The notes beneath the pieces are model-generated. The model saw only the letters and a program-made list of their open reading frames with translations, was not told where the DNA came from and did not search any database. A program made the position numbers and the translations under genes. Of a stretch of 64,000 nt of DNA, positions 46,496 to 54,135 are shown piece after piece. Numbering within the stretch: position 1 is the first letter of the stretch; every line of letters begins with the position of its first letter. The stretch lies in contig NZ_CP129121.1 in assembly GCF_030406665.1 (NCBI RefSeq), forward strand, positions 1,922,001-1,986,000. Direction: 5' to 3'. The DNA comes from Halomonas halophila. Its GTDB lineage: Bacteria; Pseudomonadota; Gammaproteobacteria; Pseudomonadales; Halomonadaceae.

Positions 46496-48427
46496 TTAGA
46501 TCACCCGCTTGATCAGCTGGGCCAGCAGTTCCTGCTGGCCGTGTTCCGCGCCCTTCAACGTCACCTCGGCCTGGGGGGGCGCTTCGTAGGGGCTGCTGAT
46601 ACCCGTGAAGTCGGCGATTCTGCCCTCTCGGGCCTTCTGGTACAGCCCCTTGGGATCGCGCTGTTCGCAGATGTCCAGCGGCGTGTCCACGTGCACTTCG
46701 ATGAAGTCGCCCTCGTCGAACAACGCCCTGGCCGCATCGCGGTCGGCGCGGAACGGCGAGATGAAGGCGGTGATCACGATGATGCCCGCCTCGGCGAACA
46801 ACCGCGCCACCTCGCCCACCCGGCGAATGTTCTCGGTGCGGTCGGCTTCCCCCATTCCCAGGTCCTTGCACAGACCATGGCGGATGTTATCACCGTCCAG
46901 CAGCATGGTGTGGTAGCCACGACGGTTCAGCTCCACTTCCAGGGCGTTGGCCAGGCTCGACTTGCCGGAACCGGAAAGACCGGTGAACCACACGCACTTG
47001 CCAGCATGGCCGTTGAGCTGCTCGCGCATGGCCTGGGTCACGCTGGTGCGGTTCCACACCACGCTGGCCTTGCTGTCGTGCTCGCGGAACTCGTAGGGCA
47101 GCTCGCTCTCCAGCGGCCGGTGGATCATGCCGGCCCCCACGGTGATGTTGGTCAACCGATCGATGATGATGAAGCTGCCCGTTCCCGGGCTGGTGCGATA
47201 GTCGTCGACCGGTACCGGCGCGGTCAGCTCCAGCGCGCAGCGTGCGATGGCGTTGAGGTCCAGATGATCGGCGTGACGATGCTCCAGGGTGTTGACGTCG
47301 ACCTGATAGTCGATCGCTGCCACCTTGCCCGCCACATCTCGGGTCGCCAGCTTGATGTCGTAGAGCTTGCCGGGCTCGAGCGCCGTTTCGTGCATCCACA
47401 CGATATCGGCCTCGAAGCTGGTGGCCAGCGGCACTTCATCATTTTCGGCGACCAGCCAGTCGCCGCGGGAGATGTCGATCTCGTCTTCCAGGGTCACGGT
47501 GATCGCATCGCCGGGATAGGCGGCCTCCAGGTCGCCGTCCCAGGTCACCAGCCGCTCGACGGTCGACACCTTGCCGGACGGCAGCGCCCTCACCTTCTGG
47601 CCCGGGCTCATCACGCCGGCGGCCAGGGTCCCGGCATAGCCGCGGAAGTCGAGGTTGGGACGATTGACGTACTGTACCGGCAGGCGCAGGTCACGCAGGT
47701 TCTGGTCGTGGGTGATCTCGACGGTCTCGAGCAGTTCGAGCAGCGCCGGGCCCTGTTTTCCATCGACCCGGTACCAGTCCATCGCCTCGCTCGGATTGAC
47801 GACGTTGTCGCCCTTGAGCGCCGAGAGCGGCACGAAGCGGATGTCCGGGGCGTTCAGCTTGCCGGCGATCTCCTGGTACTCGGCGACGATTTCCTCATAG
47901 CGCTCCTGGGAGTAGTCGACCAGGTCCATCTTGTTGATCGCCACCACCAGGTGCTGGATGCCCAGCAGATCGGCGATGAAGCTGTGCCGGCGCGTCTGGG
48001 TCTGCACCCCGTGGCGAGCATCGACCAGGATCACCGCCAGGCTCGCGGTCGACGCCCCGGTCGCCATGTTGCGGGTGTACTGCTCGTGCCCCGGCGTATC
48101 GGCAATGATGAACTTGCGCCGATCGGTGGAGAAGAAGCGATACGCCACATCGATGGTGATGCCCTGCTCCCGCTCGGACTGCAGGCCGTCGACCAGCAGC
48201 GCCAGATCCACCTCATCACCGGTCGTCCCCGCCGTCTTCGACGCCTGAGTGATCGCCGCCAGCTGATCCTCGTAGATCATCTTCGAATCGTGCAGCAGCC
48301 GCCCGATCAGCGTCGACTTCCCGTCGTCCACGCTACCGCAGGTGATGAAGCGGAGCAGATCCTTGCGCTCATGCTCTTTCAGATAGGCTTCGATGTCGTC
48401 TGAGATCAAGTCCGAGGCGTGTGCCAT
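46496..48427 (-). CDS. cysNC: Bifunctional sulfate adenylyltransferase subunit 1/APS kinase
   Basis: Fusion protein (643 aa). N-terminal GTPase CysN: GSVDDGKSTLIGRLLHD (P-loop), DTPGHEQYTRNM, NKMDLVD, then EF-Tu-like beta barrels. C-terminal APS kinase CysC from about residue 455: WFTGLSGSGKSSLANALE (P-loop) and DGDNIRHGLCKDLG. CysD plus CysN makes APS from ATP and sulfate, and CysC phosphorylates it to PAPS. PAPS feeds cysteine synthesis or sulfotransferases; the sulfotransferase at 60114 is on the same strand. Separated from cysD by an inserted four-helix-bundle gene. Confidence 0.94.
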   Translation of the reverse strand: MAHASDLISDDIEAYLKEHERKDLLRFITCGSVDDGKSTLIGRLLHDSKMIYEDQLAAITQASKTAGTTGDEVDLALLVDGLQSEREQGITIDVAYRFFSTDRRKFIIADTPGHEQYTRNMATGASTASLAVILVDARHGVQTQTRRHSFIADLLGIQHLVVAINKMDLVDYSQERYEEIVAEYQEIAGKLNAPDIRFVPLSALKGDNVVNPSEAMDWYRVDGKQGPALLELLETVEITHDQNLRDLRLPVQYVNRPNLDFRGYAGTLAAGVMSPGQKVRALPSGKVSTVERLVTWDGDLEAAYPGDAITVTLEDEIDISRGDWLVAENDEVPLATSFEADIVWMHETALEPGKLYDIKLATRDVAGKVAAIDYQVDVNTLEHRHADHLDLNAIARCALELTAPVPVDDYRTSPGTGSFIIIDRLTNITVGAGMIHRPLESELPYEFREHDSKASVVWNRTSVTQAMREQLNGHAGKCVWFTGLSGSGKSSLANALEVELNRRGYHTMLLDGDNIRHGLCKDLGMGEADRTENIRRVGEVARLFAEAGIIVITAFISPFRADRDAARALFDEGDFIEVHVDTPLDICEQRDPKGLYQKAREGRIADFTGISSPYEAPPQAEVTLKGAEHGQQELLAQLIKRVI

Positions 48428-48441
48428 TTCCCGTCCCTTAG

Positions 48442-48476
48442 CTGGAAGCTGGAAGCTGGAAGCTTGAAGCTGGAAG
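48442..48476. repeat. Heptamer array (CTGGAAG)5, left arm of gene-bearing element
   Basis: Five tandem heptamers: CTGGAAG x3, CTTGAAG, CTGGAAG, ending GGAAGAACCCCC. It lies 15 bp from the cysNC start and 32 bp from the four-helix-bundle stop. The arm is complementary to the array at 48915-49016 on the other side of that gene, so the two can pair around it. Confidence 0.85.
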
Positions 48477-48507
48477 AACCCCCAGCCCCGTTAGCTACCC
48501 AGCCGAT

Positions 48508-48852
48508 TCATTCGATGGTGAGCTTGCCGATCAGCCCCGAGAGCATGGCGGCAATCTCCCTTGTTTCCTGTATCCATCGGTTTCCATTGGCTTTTTCGAT
48601 GTAGCCGATATCGATACCGATGTAGATCTGTGTTCTCAGTTCAGCGCATGAGCCCTTGGCGATCAGCAAGAAGTGTCGTTTGTCCTTGGCCGTGCCACGC
48701 GTCATGCCCTCTGCAATGTTGCTGGGTACCGAAAGCCCTGAGCGAGTGATTTGATCCTTGAAGCCGAAATCCCTGAGATCTCGCATCGCCTTGTAGAGCT
48801 CGGCCGATAGCCTGGCCGACCGCTTCCACACCTGAAGCTTCTCGAAGTCCAT
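48508..48852 (-). CDS. Four-helix-bundle protein (S23/IVP, Avd-like)
   Basis: 114-aa helical protein of the S23 intervening-protein family. The family pattern is complete: MDFEKLQVWKRSARLSAELY, then SGLSVPSNIAEGMTRGTAKD, then FLLIAKGSCAELRTQIYIG. Relatives are encoded in intervening sequences within 23S rRNA genes and as accessory (Avd) proteins of diversity-generating retroelements, and form basic oligomers that bind nucleic acid. It sits between cysD and cysNC where no gene is expected, flanked by inverted heptamer arrays. Start ATG 48852 has GGCAGGAC upstream. Function here is unknown; a mobile-element or RNA-binding role is inference. Confidence 0.85.
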   Translation of the reverse strand: MDFEKLQVWKRSARLSAELYKAMRDLRDFGFKDQITRSGLSVPSNIAEGMTRGTAKDKRHFLLIAKGSCAELRTQIYIGIDIGYIEKANGNRWIQETREIAAMLSGLIGKLTIE

Positions 48853-48914
48853 GTCCTGCCCTCCCTCCTGGCCACTCCAACAGGCTAGCCTAAGCACAGG
48901 CGAGGGTTCTTCGG

Positions 48915-49016
48915 TTCTTCAAGCTTCCAGCTTCTGGCTTCTGGCTTCTAGCTCCCGGCGCAGCCGGGGACTTCCAGCTTCCAGGCGCGAAGCGCCGCTC
49001 TTCAAGCTTCCAGCTT
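48915..49016. repeat. Heptamer/mini-hairpin array, right arm of gene-bearing element
   Basis: Begins GGTTCTTCAAGCTTCCAGC, then heptamers of NNGCTTC form (AAGCTTC, CAGCTTC, TGGCTTC, TGGCTTC), a hairpin CCCGGC-GCA-GCCGGG, more heptamers, the hairpin GGCGC-GAA-GCGCC, and a final CTTCAAGCTTCCAGC. Same modules as the elements at 49995 and 51036. Lies between the four-helix-bundle gene start and cysD end. Confidence 0.82.
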
Positions 49017-49017
49017 T

Positions 49018-49040
49018 CTAACGCGCCTCCGGCGCGTTAG
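49018..49040 (-). terminator. Hairpin containing the cysD stop codon
   Basis: Ten-bp arms CTAACGCGCC / GGCGCGTTAG with a TCC loop; the cysD TAA stop (49037-49039) is part of the stem. It abuts the heptamer array. Confidence 0.6.
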
Positions 49041-49954
49041 AAGTACCCCTCCCGCTTCTTCCGCTCCATCGACCCTGCCTGATCGTGATCGATGGCGCGG
49101 CCGGAACGTTCGGAGGTCCGGGTCAGCAGCATTTCCTGGATGATCTCGGGCAGCGTGGTGGCGGTGGATTCCACCGCCCCGGTCAGCGGGTAGCAGCCGA
49201 GGGTGCGGAAGCGTACCCATTTTTCCTCGGGCACTTCGCCGTCTTCCAGCGGCAGGCGGTCGTCGTCGACCATGATGTCCATGCCGTCGCGATTCACCAC
49301 CGGGCGCGGGGCGCTGAAATACAGCGGCACGATGGGGATGGATTCCAGGTAGATGTACTGCCAGATATCCAGCTCGGTCCAGTTGGAGAGCGGGAAGACG
49401 CGGATCGACTCGCCCTGGTTCACCTTGGCGTTATAGGTGTTCCACAGTTCGGGGCGCTGACTCTTCGGGTCCCAGCGGTGGTGCTTGTCACGGAAGGAGA
49501 ACACACGTTCCTTGGCACGGCTGGCCTCTTCGTCGCGACGGGCCCCGCCGAAGGCCGCGTCGAAGCGATGCTTGTCCAGCGCCTGCTTCAGCGACTGGGT
49601 CTTCATCACGTCGGTGTACTTGGAGCTGCCGTGATCGAAGGGATTGATCCCTGCGGCCCGGCCTTCCTCGTTGATGTGTTCGATCAGTTCCATGCCGGCC
49701 TCTTCGGCCATGCGATCGCGGAACTCGATCATCTCGCGGAACTTCCAGGTGGTGTTGACGTGCATCAGCGGAAACGGCGGCACACCCGGATAGAAAGCCT
49801 TGCGCGCGAGATGCAGCATCACCGAGGAATCCTTGCCGATCGAATACAGCATCACCGGGTTGCGGAACTCTGCCGCCACCTCACGGATGATATGGATCGA
49901 CTCCGCCTCGAGCTGTTTGAGGTGAGTCTTACGTTCTGCCGAAATCTCGGACAT
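49037..49954 (-). CDS. cysD: Sulfate adenylyltransferase subunit 2
   Basis: PP-loop ATP pyrophosphatase (305 aa) that adenylates sulfate together with the CysN GTPase. The PP-loop is YSIGKDSSVMLHLA (residues 38-51); further signatures are FGGARRDEEASRAKERV and the C-terminal TGAVESTATTLPEIIQEML. Length is that of E. coli CysD (302). It would normally be adjacent to cysN, but about 600 bp of repeats and a four-helix-bundle gene separate them. Start MSEISAERKTHL is at the homology-supported ATG. Confidence 0.96.
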   Translation of the reverse strand: MSEISAERKTHLKQLEAESIHIIREVAAEFRNPVMLYSIGKDSSVMLHLARKAFYPGVPPFPLMHVNTTWKFREMIEFRDRMAEEAGMELIEHINEEGRAAGINPFDHGSSKYTDVMKTQSLKQALDKHRFDAAFGGARRDEEASRAKERVFSFRDKHHRWDPKSQRPELWNTYNAKVNQGESIRVFPLSNWTELDIWQYIYLESIPIVPLYFSAPRPVVNRDGMDIMVDDDRLPLEDGEVPEEKWVRFRTLGCYPLTGAVESTATTLPEIIQEMLLTRTSERSGRAIDHDQAGSMERKKREGYF

Positions 49955-49994
49955 CTTGGTTAGCCTTCAACGATAGAGACAATAACTGACTATT

Positions 49995-50176
49995 AGCTTG
50001 AAGCCAGAAGCTGGAAGTCCCCGGCTTCGCCGGGAGCTAGAAGCTGGAAGAACGCCCGCTCCGCGGGCTTAAGCTGGAAGAAACCCACTGGAGACCAACT
50101 TTGACGAATGGTGTTGACCTTGGGTTTTCTTCCAGCTTCTAGCTTCCAGCCGCGAAGCGGCGCTCTTCCAGCTTTA
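49995..50176. repeat. Composite heptamer element with 48-bp core (between cysD and cysQ)
   Basis: Left: heptamers, hairpin CCCGGC-TTC-GCCGGG (50020-50034), heptamers, hairpin GCCCGC-TCC-GCGGGC (50054-50068), then AGCTGGAAG. Core at 50081-50128 bounded by AAACCCA and GGGTTTT. Right: CTTCCAGCTTCTAGCTTCC, hairpin GCCGC-GAA-GCGGC (50149-50161), CTCTTCCAGC. The cysQ stop codon lies at its right end. Modules match those of the 51036 element in the same order, but the core is inverted. Confidence 0.85.
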
Positions 50177-51016
50177 AGCGCGAAGCGCGGCGCGCAGCGC
50201 GCGCTCCCAGCGCCCGTCGCGCTGGCCACAGACGATAAAGAACGGATTGAGCACGCTGTCCTGCTGGTTGCAGCGCAGCGGTTCGAGGGTCTCGGCATTC
50301 AGTACGTCACCACCGGCGGCGGTGACCACGGCCTGGGCGGCGGCGGTGTCCCACTCGCAGGTGGGCGCGAGGCGCGGATAGAGATCGGCGGCGCCTTCGG
50401 CGACCAGGCACAGCTTCAGCGAGCTGCCCATGGAGACGCGCTCGTGGGCCGGCAGCCCGGCACAGAAGGCCTCGAACTCGTCGGAACCATGGGAGCGGCT
50501 ACCAACGATCTTCCAGACCGCCTGCTCGGGATCCGGCAAGGCACGTACCGAGATCGACTCGAGGGAGCCACCGGGCTGCTGTTTCCAGGCGCCCTGCCCG
50601 TGCTGGCCGATCCACGTAGTCCCGCCCGCGTCGCCCACGGCAGGCGCATGCACGATGCCGAACACCGGCACGCCGTCTTCGATCAGCGCGACATTGAGGG
50701 TGAATTCACCGTTCTTCTTGATGAACTCCTTGGTGCCGTCCAGCGGATCGATCAGCCAGTAGCGGCCCCACGCCCGACGGGTCGCGAACGGAATCCCACC
50801 GGACTCCTCGGAGAGGATCGGCACCTGCGGCGACAACGTTTCGAGCAACGCGACCAGGGCATGATGCGAGGCCATGTCCGCCTCGGTCAGCGGGCTGTCA
50901 TCGCCCTTGGTCGCCACCTCGAAGTCACGCCGGTACACGGCCATCACCTCACGGCCCGCGGCATGCACACCCTCGATCAAGCGGGAGCGCAGATCGTCAG
51001 TTACGAAATTGGTCAC
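50174..51016 (-). CDS. cysQ: 3'(2'),5'-bisphosphate nucleotidase
   Basis: Inositol-monophosphatase-fold enzyme (280 aa) that dephosphorylates PAP, the by-product of PAPS use, to AMP. Motifs: LTEADMASHHALV, ILSEESGGIPF, IDPLDGTKEFIKKNGEFTLNVALI and CEWDTAAAQAVV, all metal-binding or substrate-site signatures of CysQ. Last residues (RALRAALRA) are encoded by GCGC-rich sequence that runs into the repeat element. It fits functionally with CysD, CysNC and a sulfotransferase. Confidence 0.92.
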   Translation of the reverse strand: MTNFVTDDLRSRLIEGVHAAGREVMAVYRRDFEVATKGDDSPLTEADMASHHALVALLETLSPQVPILSEESGGIPFATRRAWGRYWLIDPLDGTKEFIKKNGEFTLNVALIEDGVPVFGIVHAPAVGDAGGTTWIGQHGQGAWKQQPGGSLESISVRALPDPEQAVWKIVGSRSHGSDEFEAFCAGLPAHERVSMGSSLKLCLVAEGAADLYPRLAPTCEWDTAAAQAVVTAAGGDVLNAETLEPLRCNQQDSVLNPFFIVCGQRDGRWERALRAALRA

Positions 51017-51035
51017 GAAAACTCCTTTCTAAATA

Positions 51036-51218
51036 AGCTCGAAGCTGGAAGTCCCCGGCTTCGCCGGGAGCTCGAAGCTGGAAGAACGCCCGCTTCGCGG
51101 GCTTAAGCTGGAAGAAACCCCAAGGTCAAAATCATGCCCAAAGGCCGGGCTCAAGTGGGTTTTCTTCAAGCTTCGAGCTTCCAGCCGCGAAGCGGCGCTC
51201 TTCAAGCTTCAAGCTTCA
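51036..51218. repeat. Composite heptamer element with 49-bp core (between cysQ and the permease)
   Basis: Same order of modules as the element at 49995: CCCGGC-TTC-GCCGGG, GCCCGC-TTC-GCGGGC, core (51115-51163) between GGAAGAAACCCC and GGGTTTTCTTC, then GCCGC-GAA-GCGGC and heptamers. The stop codon of the permease gene (51216-51218) lies within the last heptamer (TTC TGA AGC). The core aligns to the reverse complement of the other element's core (AAGGTCAA ... CTC-AGTGGGTTT). Confidence 0.85.
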
Positions 51219-52982
51219 GAACGGCCACACCACCGGTATCAACCCCACCGCCGTGACACCGACGATCAGGCTCAGCGGGGCGCCGAGGCGCAGGTAGTCG
51301 AGAAAACGATAGCCGCCGGGCCCCAGCACCATCAGGTTGGTCTGGTAGCCCAGCGGGGTCATGAAGCTCGCCGAGGCGGCGAACATGATCGCCACGGCGA
51401 AGGGCAGTTCGTTGACGCCCAGTTGCTCGGCCACCGCCATGGCGATGGGAAACATCAGCACCGCGGCGGCGTTGTTGGTGATCAGCTCGGTGAAGATCAC
51501 CGTCATCGCGTAGATTGCGGCCAGCGCCGCCCAGGGGGCCAGGCCGTCGATCAGCAGCAGCCACTGGGCGATCTGGGCGGCGGCGCCGGTCTTGGCCATG
51601 GCCGCCCCCAGGGCGAAGGAGGCGGCGATCACGATCAGCACGGTCAGGTCGAGGTAGCGCCGCGCCTTGCTCGCCGGCACGCAGCGGGTCACCAGCATGG
51701 CGCCGCCGGCCAGCAGCGCGGCCTCGAGGATGGTCAGCCACCCGCTGGCACTGGCGGTCACCATGGCCCCCAGGATGGCAATCGCCAGCGGCGCCTTGCG
51801 GAAGTCCGGCGGCGTGGAGTCGTTCAGCCCGCTCACCAGCAGGAAGTCCTTGCGGTAGCGATACTGGTCGACGAAGTCCTGGGCGGTTTCCAGCAGCAGG
51901 GTATCGCCCACCTGCAGGCGAATGTCGCCCAGCTTGCCGGACAGCCGCTGGCCATGGCGCGAGATGGAGAGGATCACCGCCTGGTAGCGCGAGCGGAAGC
52001 GCGACTCGCGCACCGTCTGGCCCAGCCCGGCGAAGTCCGGGCCGATCACCGCCTCCACCAGGCAGCGCCGGTGATGGTCGATGTCCAGCTTGTGCACGTC
52101 GCCGCCGGCGGGGCGCAGGCCGTGGATGCGGCGCAGCTCCCGGGCGCATTCCGGGGCGCCGATGAACACCAGCACATCGCCGGCCTGCAGCTCGGTCTCC
52201 GGCGGCACGGCGGTGAGCAGGCGGCCATGGCGCTCGATGTCGGCCAGGTAGCCATGGCTGAGGCTGCGCAGCCCCGCATCGGCGATGGTCTTGCCCACCA
52301 GTGGCCCCTTGGCGGTCACCACCACCTCCACCGCATACTCCCGGGCCTGCTCCAGCTGTTCCAGCACGCCCCGGCGGTTGGGCAGCAGCCAGTCGGCGAA
52401 CAGCATCAGGAAGACGCCGCCCACCAGCAGCAGCGGCACGCCCACCCAGGCCAGCTCGAACATCGACAGCGACAGGCCGCGCTCGGTCTGCAGCAGGCCA
52501 TCCACCACCAGGTTGGTGCTGGTACCGATCAGCGTGCAGGTACCGCCCAGGATGGCGGCGTAGCTCAGCGGCAACAGCAGCTTGGAAGGGGGCAGCTTGA
52601 GCCGGCCTGCCCACTCCTGGATGGCGGGAATGAACATTGCCACCACCGTGGTGTTGTTCATGAAGGCACTTAACCCGGAAGCCGGTAACAGCACTCTGAA
52701 CTGCGCCCGACGCAACTGCCTCGGCCGGCCCAGCAGGCCATGGGCGATCCACTGGATGGCACCAGTCTCCTTGAGGCCGGCCGCCACCACATAGAGGGTG
52801 GCGATGGTCATCACCCCGGGGTTGGAGAAACCGACCAAGGCCTCGCCGGGGGTCAGGATGCCACTCACCACCAGCACGGCCAGCGCCGCCATCAATACCA
52901 CGTCCGGCGCGATGCGGGTCGCCACCAGCGTAACGAGCACCGCCAGCACCGTGGCGAGCGTAAACAGGGCGTCGAAGGGCAT
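51216..52982 (-). CDS. SLC13/DASS-family anion permease with two TrkA-C domains
   Basis: 588-aa membrane transporter. N-terminal segments and SAFMNNTTVVAMFIP, GGTCTLIGTSTNLVV and the C-terminal TELITNNAAAVLMFPIA are the paired clamp motifs (SNT-like TNL, TNN) of the DASS family. Two cytosolic TrkA-C domains lie between about residues 200 and 390, as in bacterial sulfate-type members. Position directly before cysQ-cysD-cysNC makes sulfate the likely substrate, imported for PAPS synthesis; this is inference. A sodium- or proton-coupled mechanism is usual. The first gene of the sulfate set on this strand. Confidence 0.8.
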   Translation of the reverse strand: MPFDALFTLATVLAVLVTLVATRIAPDVVLMAALAVLVVSGILTPGEALVGFSNPGVMTIATLYVVAAGLKETGAIQWIAHGLLGRPRQLRRAQFRVLLPASGLSAFMNNTTVVAMFIPAIQEWAGRLKLPPSKLLLPLSYAAILGGTCTLIGTSTNLVVDGLLQTERGLSLSMFELAWVGVPLLLVGGVFLMLFADWLLPNRRGVLEQLEQAREYAVEVVVTAKGPLVGKTIADAGLRSLSHGYLADIERHGRLLTAVPPETELQAGDVLVFIGAPECARELRRIHGLRPAGGDVHKLDIDHHRRCLVEAVIGPDFAGLGQTVRESRFRSRYQAVILSISRHGQRLSGKLGDIRLQVGDTLLLETAQDFVDQYRYRKDFLLVSGLNDSTPPDFRKAPLAIAILGAMVTASASGWLTILEAALLAGGAMLVTRCVPASKARRYLDLTVLIVIAASFALGAAMAKTGAAAQIAQWLLLIDGLAPWAALAAIYAMTVIFTELITNNAAAVLMFPIAMAVAEQLGVNELPFAVAIMFAASASFMTPLGYQTNLMVLGPGGYRFLDYLRLGAPLSLIVGVTAVGLIPVVWPF

Positions 52983-53022
52983 TAAGAAGATATCAAATCG
53001 AGAAGAATAGGTTTTTTAACAA

Positions 53023-53107
53023 CAACGAAGCCACAGGGTCAGACTTACCGCGCCACAGGCACCCGGTTAGCGCCCAGGCCAGCAACAAAGCCACAGGGTC
53101 AGACCCC
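53023..53107. repeat. GGGGTCAGACCC-family repeat, copy D (direct pair)
   Basis: The 22-mer around CAAAGCCACAGGGTCAGAC occurs at 53023-53044 and, with one mismatch, at 53083-53104, exactly 60 bp apart in direct orientation; the second continues to GACCCC. They are 20-100 bp beyond the epimerase stop and upstream of the permease gene. Confidence 0.65.
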
Positions 53108-53126
53108 GGTTGCCCCAGGCACACCA

Positions 53127-54122
53127 TCACACCTCATAGAACTCGCGATACCAGTCCACGAAGCGTTGCACCCCTTCCTCGACGCCCACCCGAGGACGAT
53201 ACCCTGTGGCCTCGAACAGTGCCTCGGTATCGGCCCAGGTACGGGGCACATCACCGGGCTGCATGGGCTGAAAGTCGCACTTTGCCTCACAGCCGGTAGC
53301 CTTCTCGATGGCGCGAATGAAATCCATCAAGGCCACCGGGCTACCATTGCCGATGTTGTAGAGGGCGTAGGGCGCCGTGCTGCTGTCAGGGGAGTCGGTG
53401 GCATCACCGAGCTGCGGCATCACTTCAAGAATGCGCACGATACCCTCGACGATATCGTCGATATAGGTGAAATCCCGCGACATGTCACCATGGTTGAACA
53501 CCGCGATGGGGTCACCCTCGAGCAGCGCCTTGGTGAACTTGTAAGGCGCCATATCGGGACGGCCCCAAGGGCCGTAGACGGTAAAGAAACGCAGTCCCGT
53601 GGTCGGCACACCGTACAAATGGGAGTAGGTATGAGACATCAGCTCGTTGGCCTTCTTGGTAGCCGCATAGAGACTGATGGGATGATCAACGGCATCGCCG
53701 GTGGCAAACGGCACCTTACCATTCATGCCATAGACGGAGCTGGATGAGGCATAGACCAGATGCTCCACTCGCTGCTGGCGACAACCTTCCAGGACATTGA
53801 GATGACCGACCAGGTTGGCATCGGCATAGACATGCGGCTTTTCCAGCGAATAGCGCACCCCAGCCTGGGCAGCCAGATGAATCACCCGATCGAAGCCTTC
53901 GTCAGCAAACAGGGACGCCATGCCCTCTCGATCCGACAAGTCCAATTCGATGAAGCGCACATCAGAACATTCGGACAACTCCGCCAGTCGCGCATGCTTC
54001 AACGCCACATCGTAGTAATCGTTGAGGTTATCAATGCCGACGATATCATGGCTCTGGCCGGTAAGACGCTTGGCCACGGCATGACCGATAAAACCGGCCA
54101 TACCGGTAATCAAAAGCTTCAT
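53127..54122 (-). CDS. UDP-glucuronate 4-epimerase-type SDR epimerase (copy 2)
   Basis: 331-aa paralogue of the protein at 33557-34558, with the same GMAGFIGHAVAKRL, SSSSVYG, YAATK and RFFTVYGPWGRPDM motifs and nearly identical C-terminus (QPMQPGDVPRTWADTEALF). It probably makes UDP-galacturonate from UDP-glucuronate. It lies 13 bp after the small phosphoglycosyltransferase gene. Some coding-strand stretches are less GC-rich than copy 1, consistent with independent histories. Confidence 0.82.
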   Translation of the reverse strand: MKLLITGMAGFIGHAVAKRLTGQSHDIVGIDNLNDYYDVALKHARLAELSECSDVRFIELDLSDREGMASLFADEGFDRVIHLAAQAGVRYSLEKPHVYADANLVGHLNVLEGCRQQRVEHLVYASSSSVYGMNGKVPFATGDAVDHPISLYAATKKANELMSHTYSHLYGVPTTGLRFFTVYGPWGRPDMAPYKFTKALLEGDPIAVFNHGDMSRDFTYIDDIVEGIVRILEVMPQLGDATDSPDSSTAPYALYNIGNGSPVALMDFIRAIEKATGCEAKCDFQPMQPGDVPRTWADTEALFEATGYRPRVGVEEGVQRFVDWYREFYEV

Positions 54123-54135
54123 GGGTCATCCTTAC

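Noticed and set aside
48442..48476. Heptamer array as a CRISPR
   Set aside because: The units are contiguous 7-mers without spacers, so it is not a CRISPR array.
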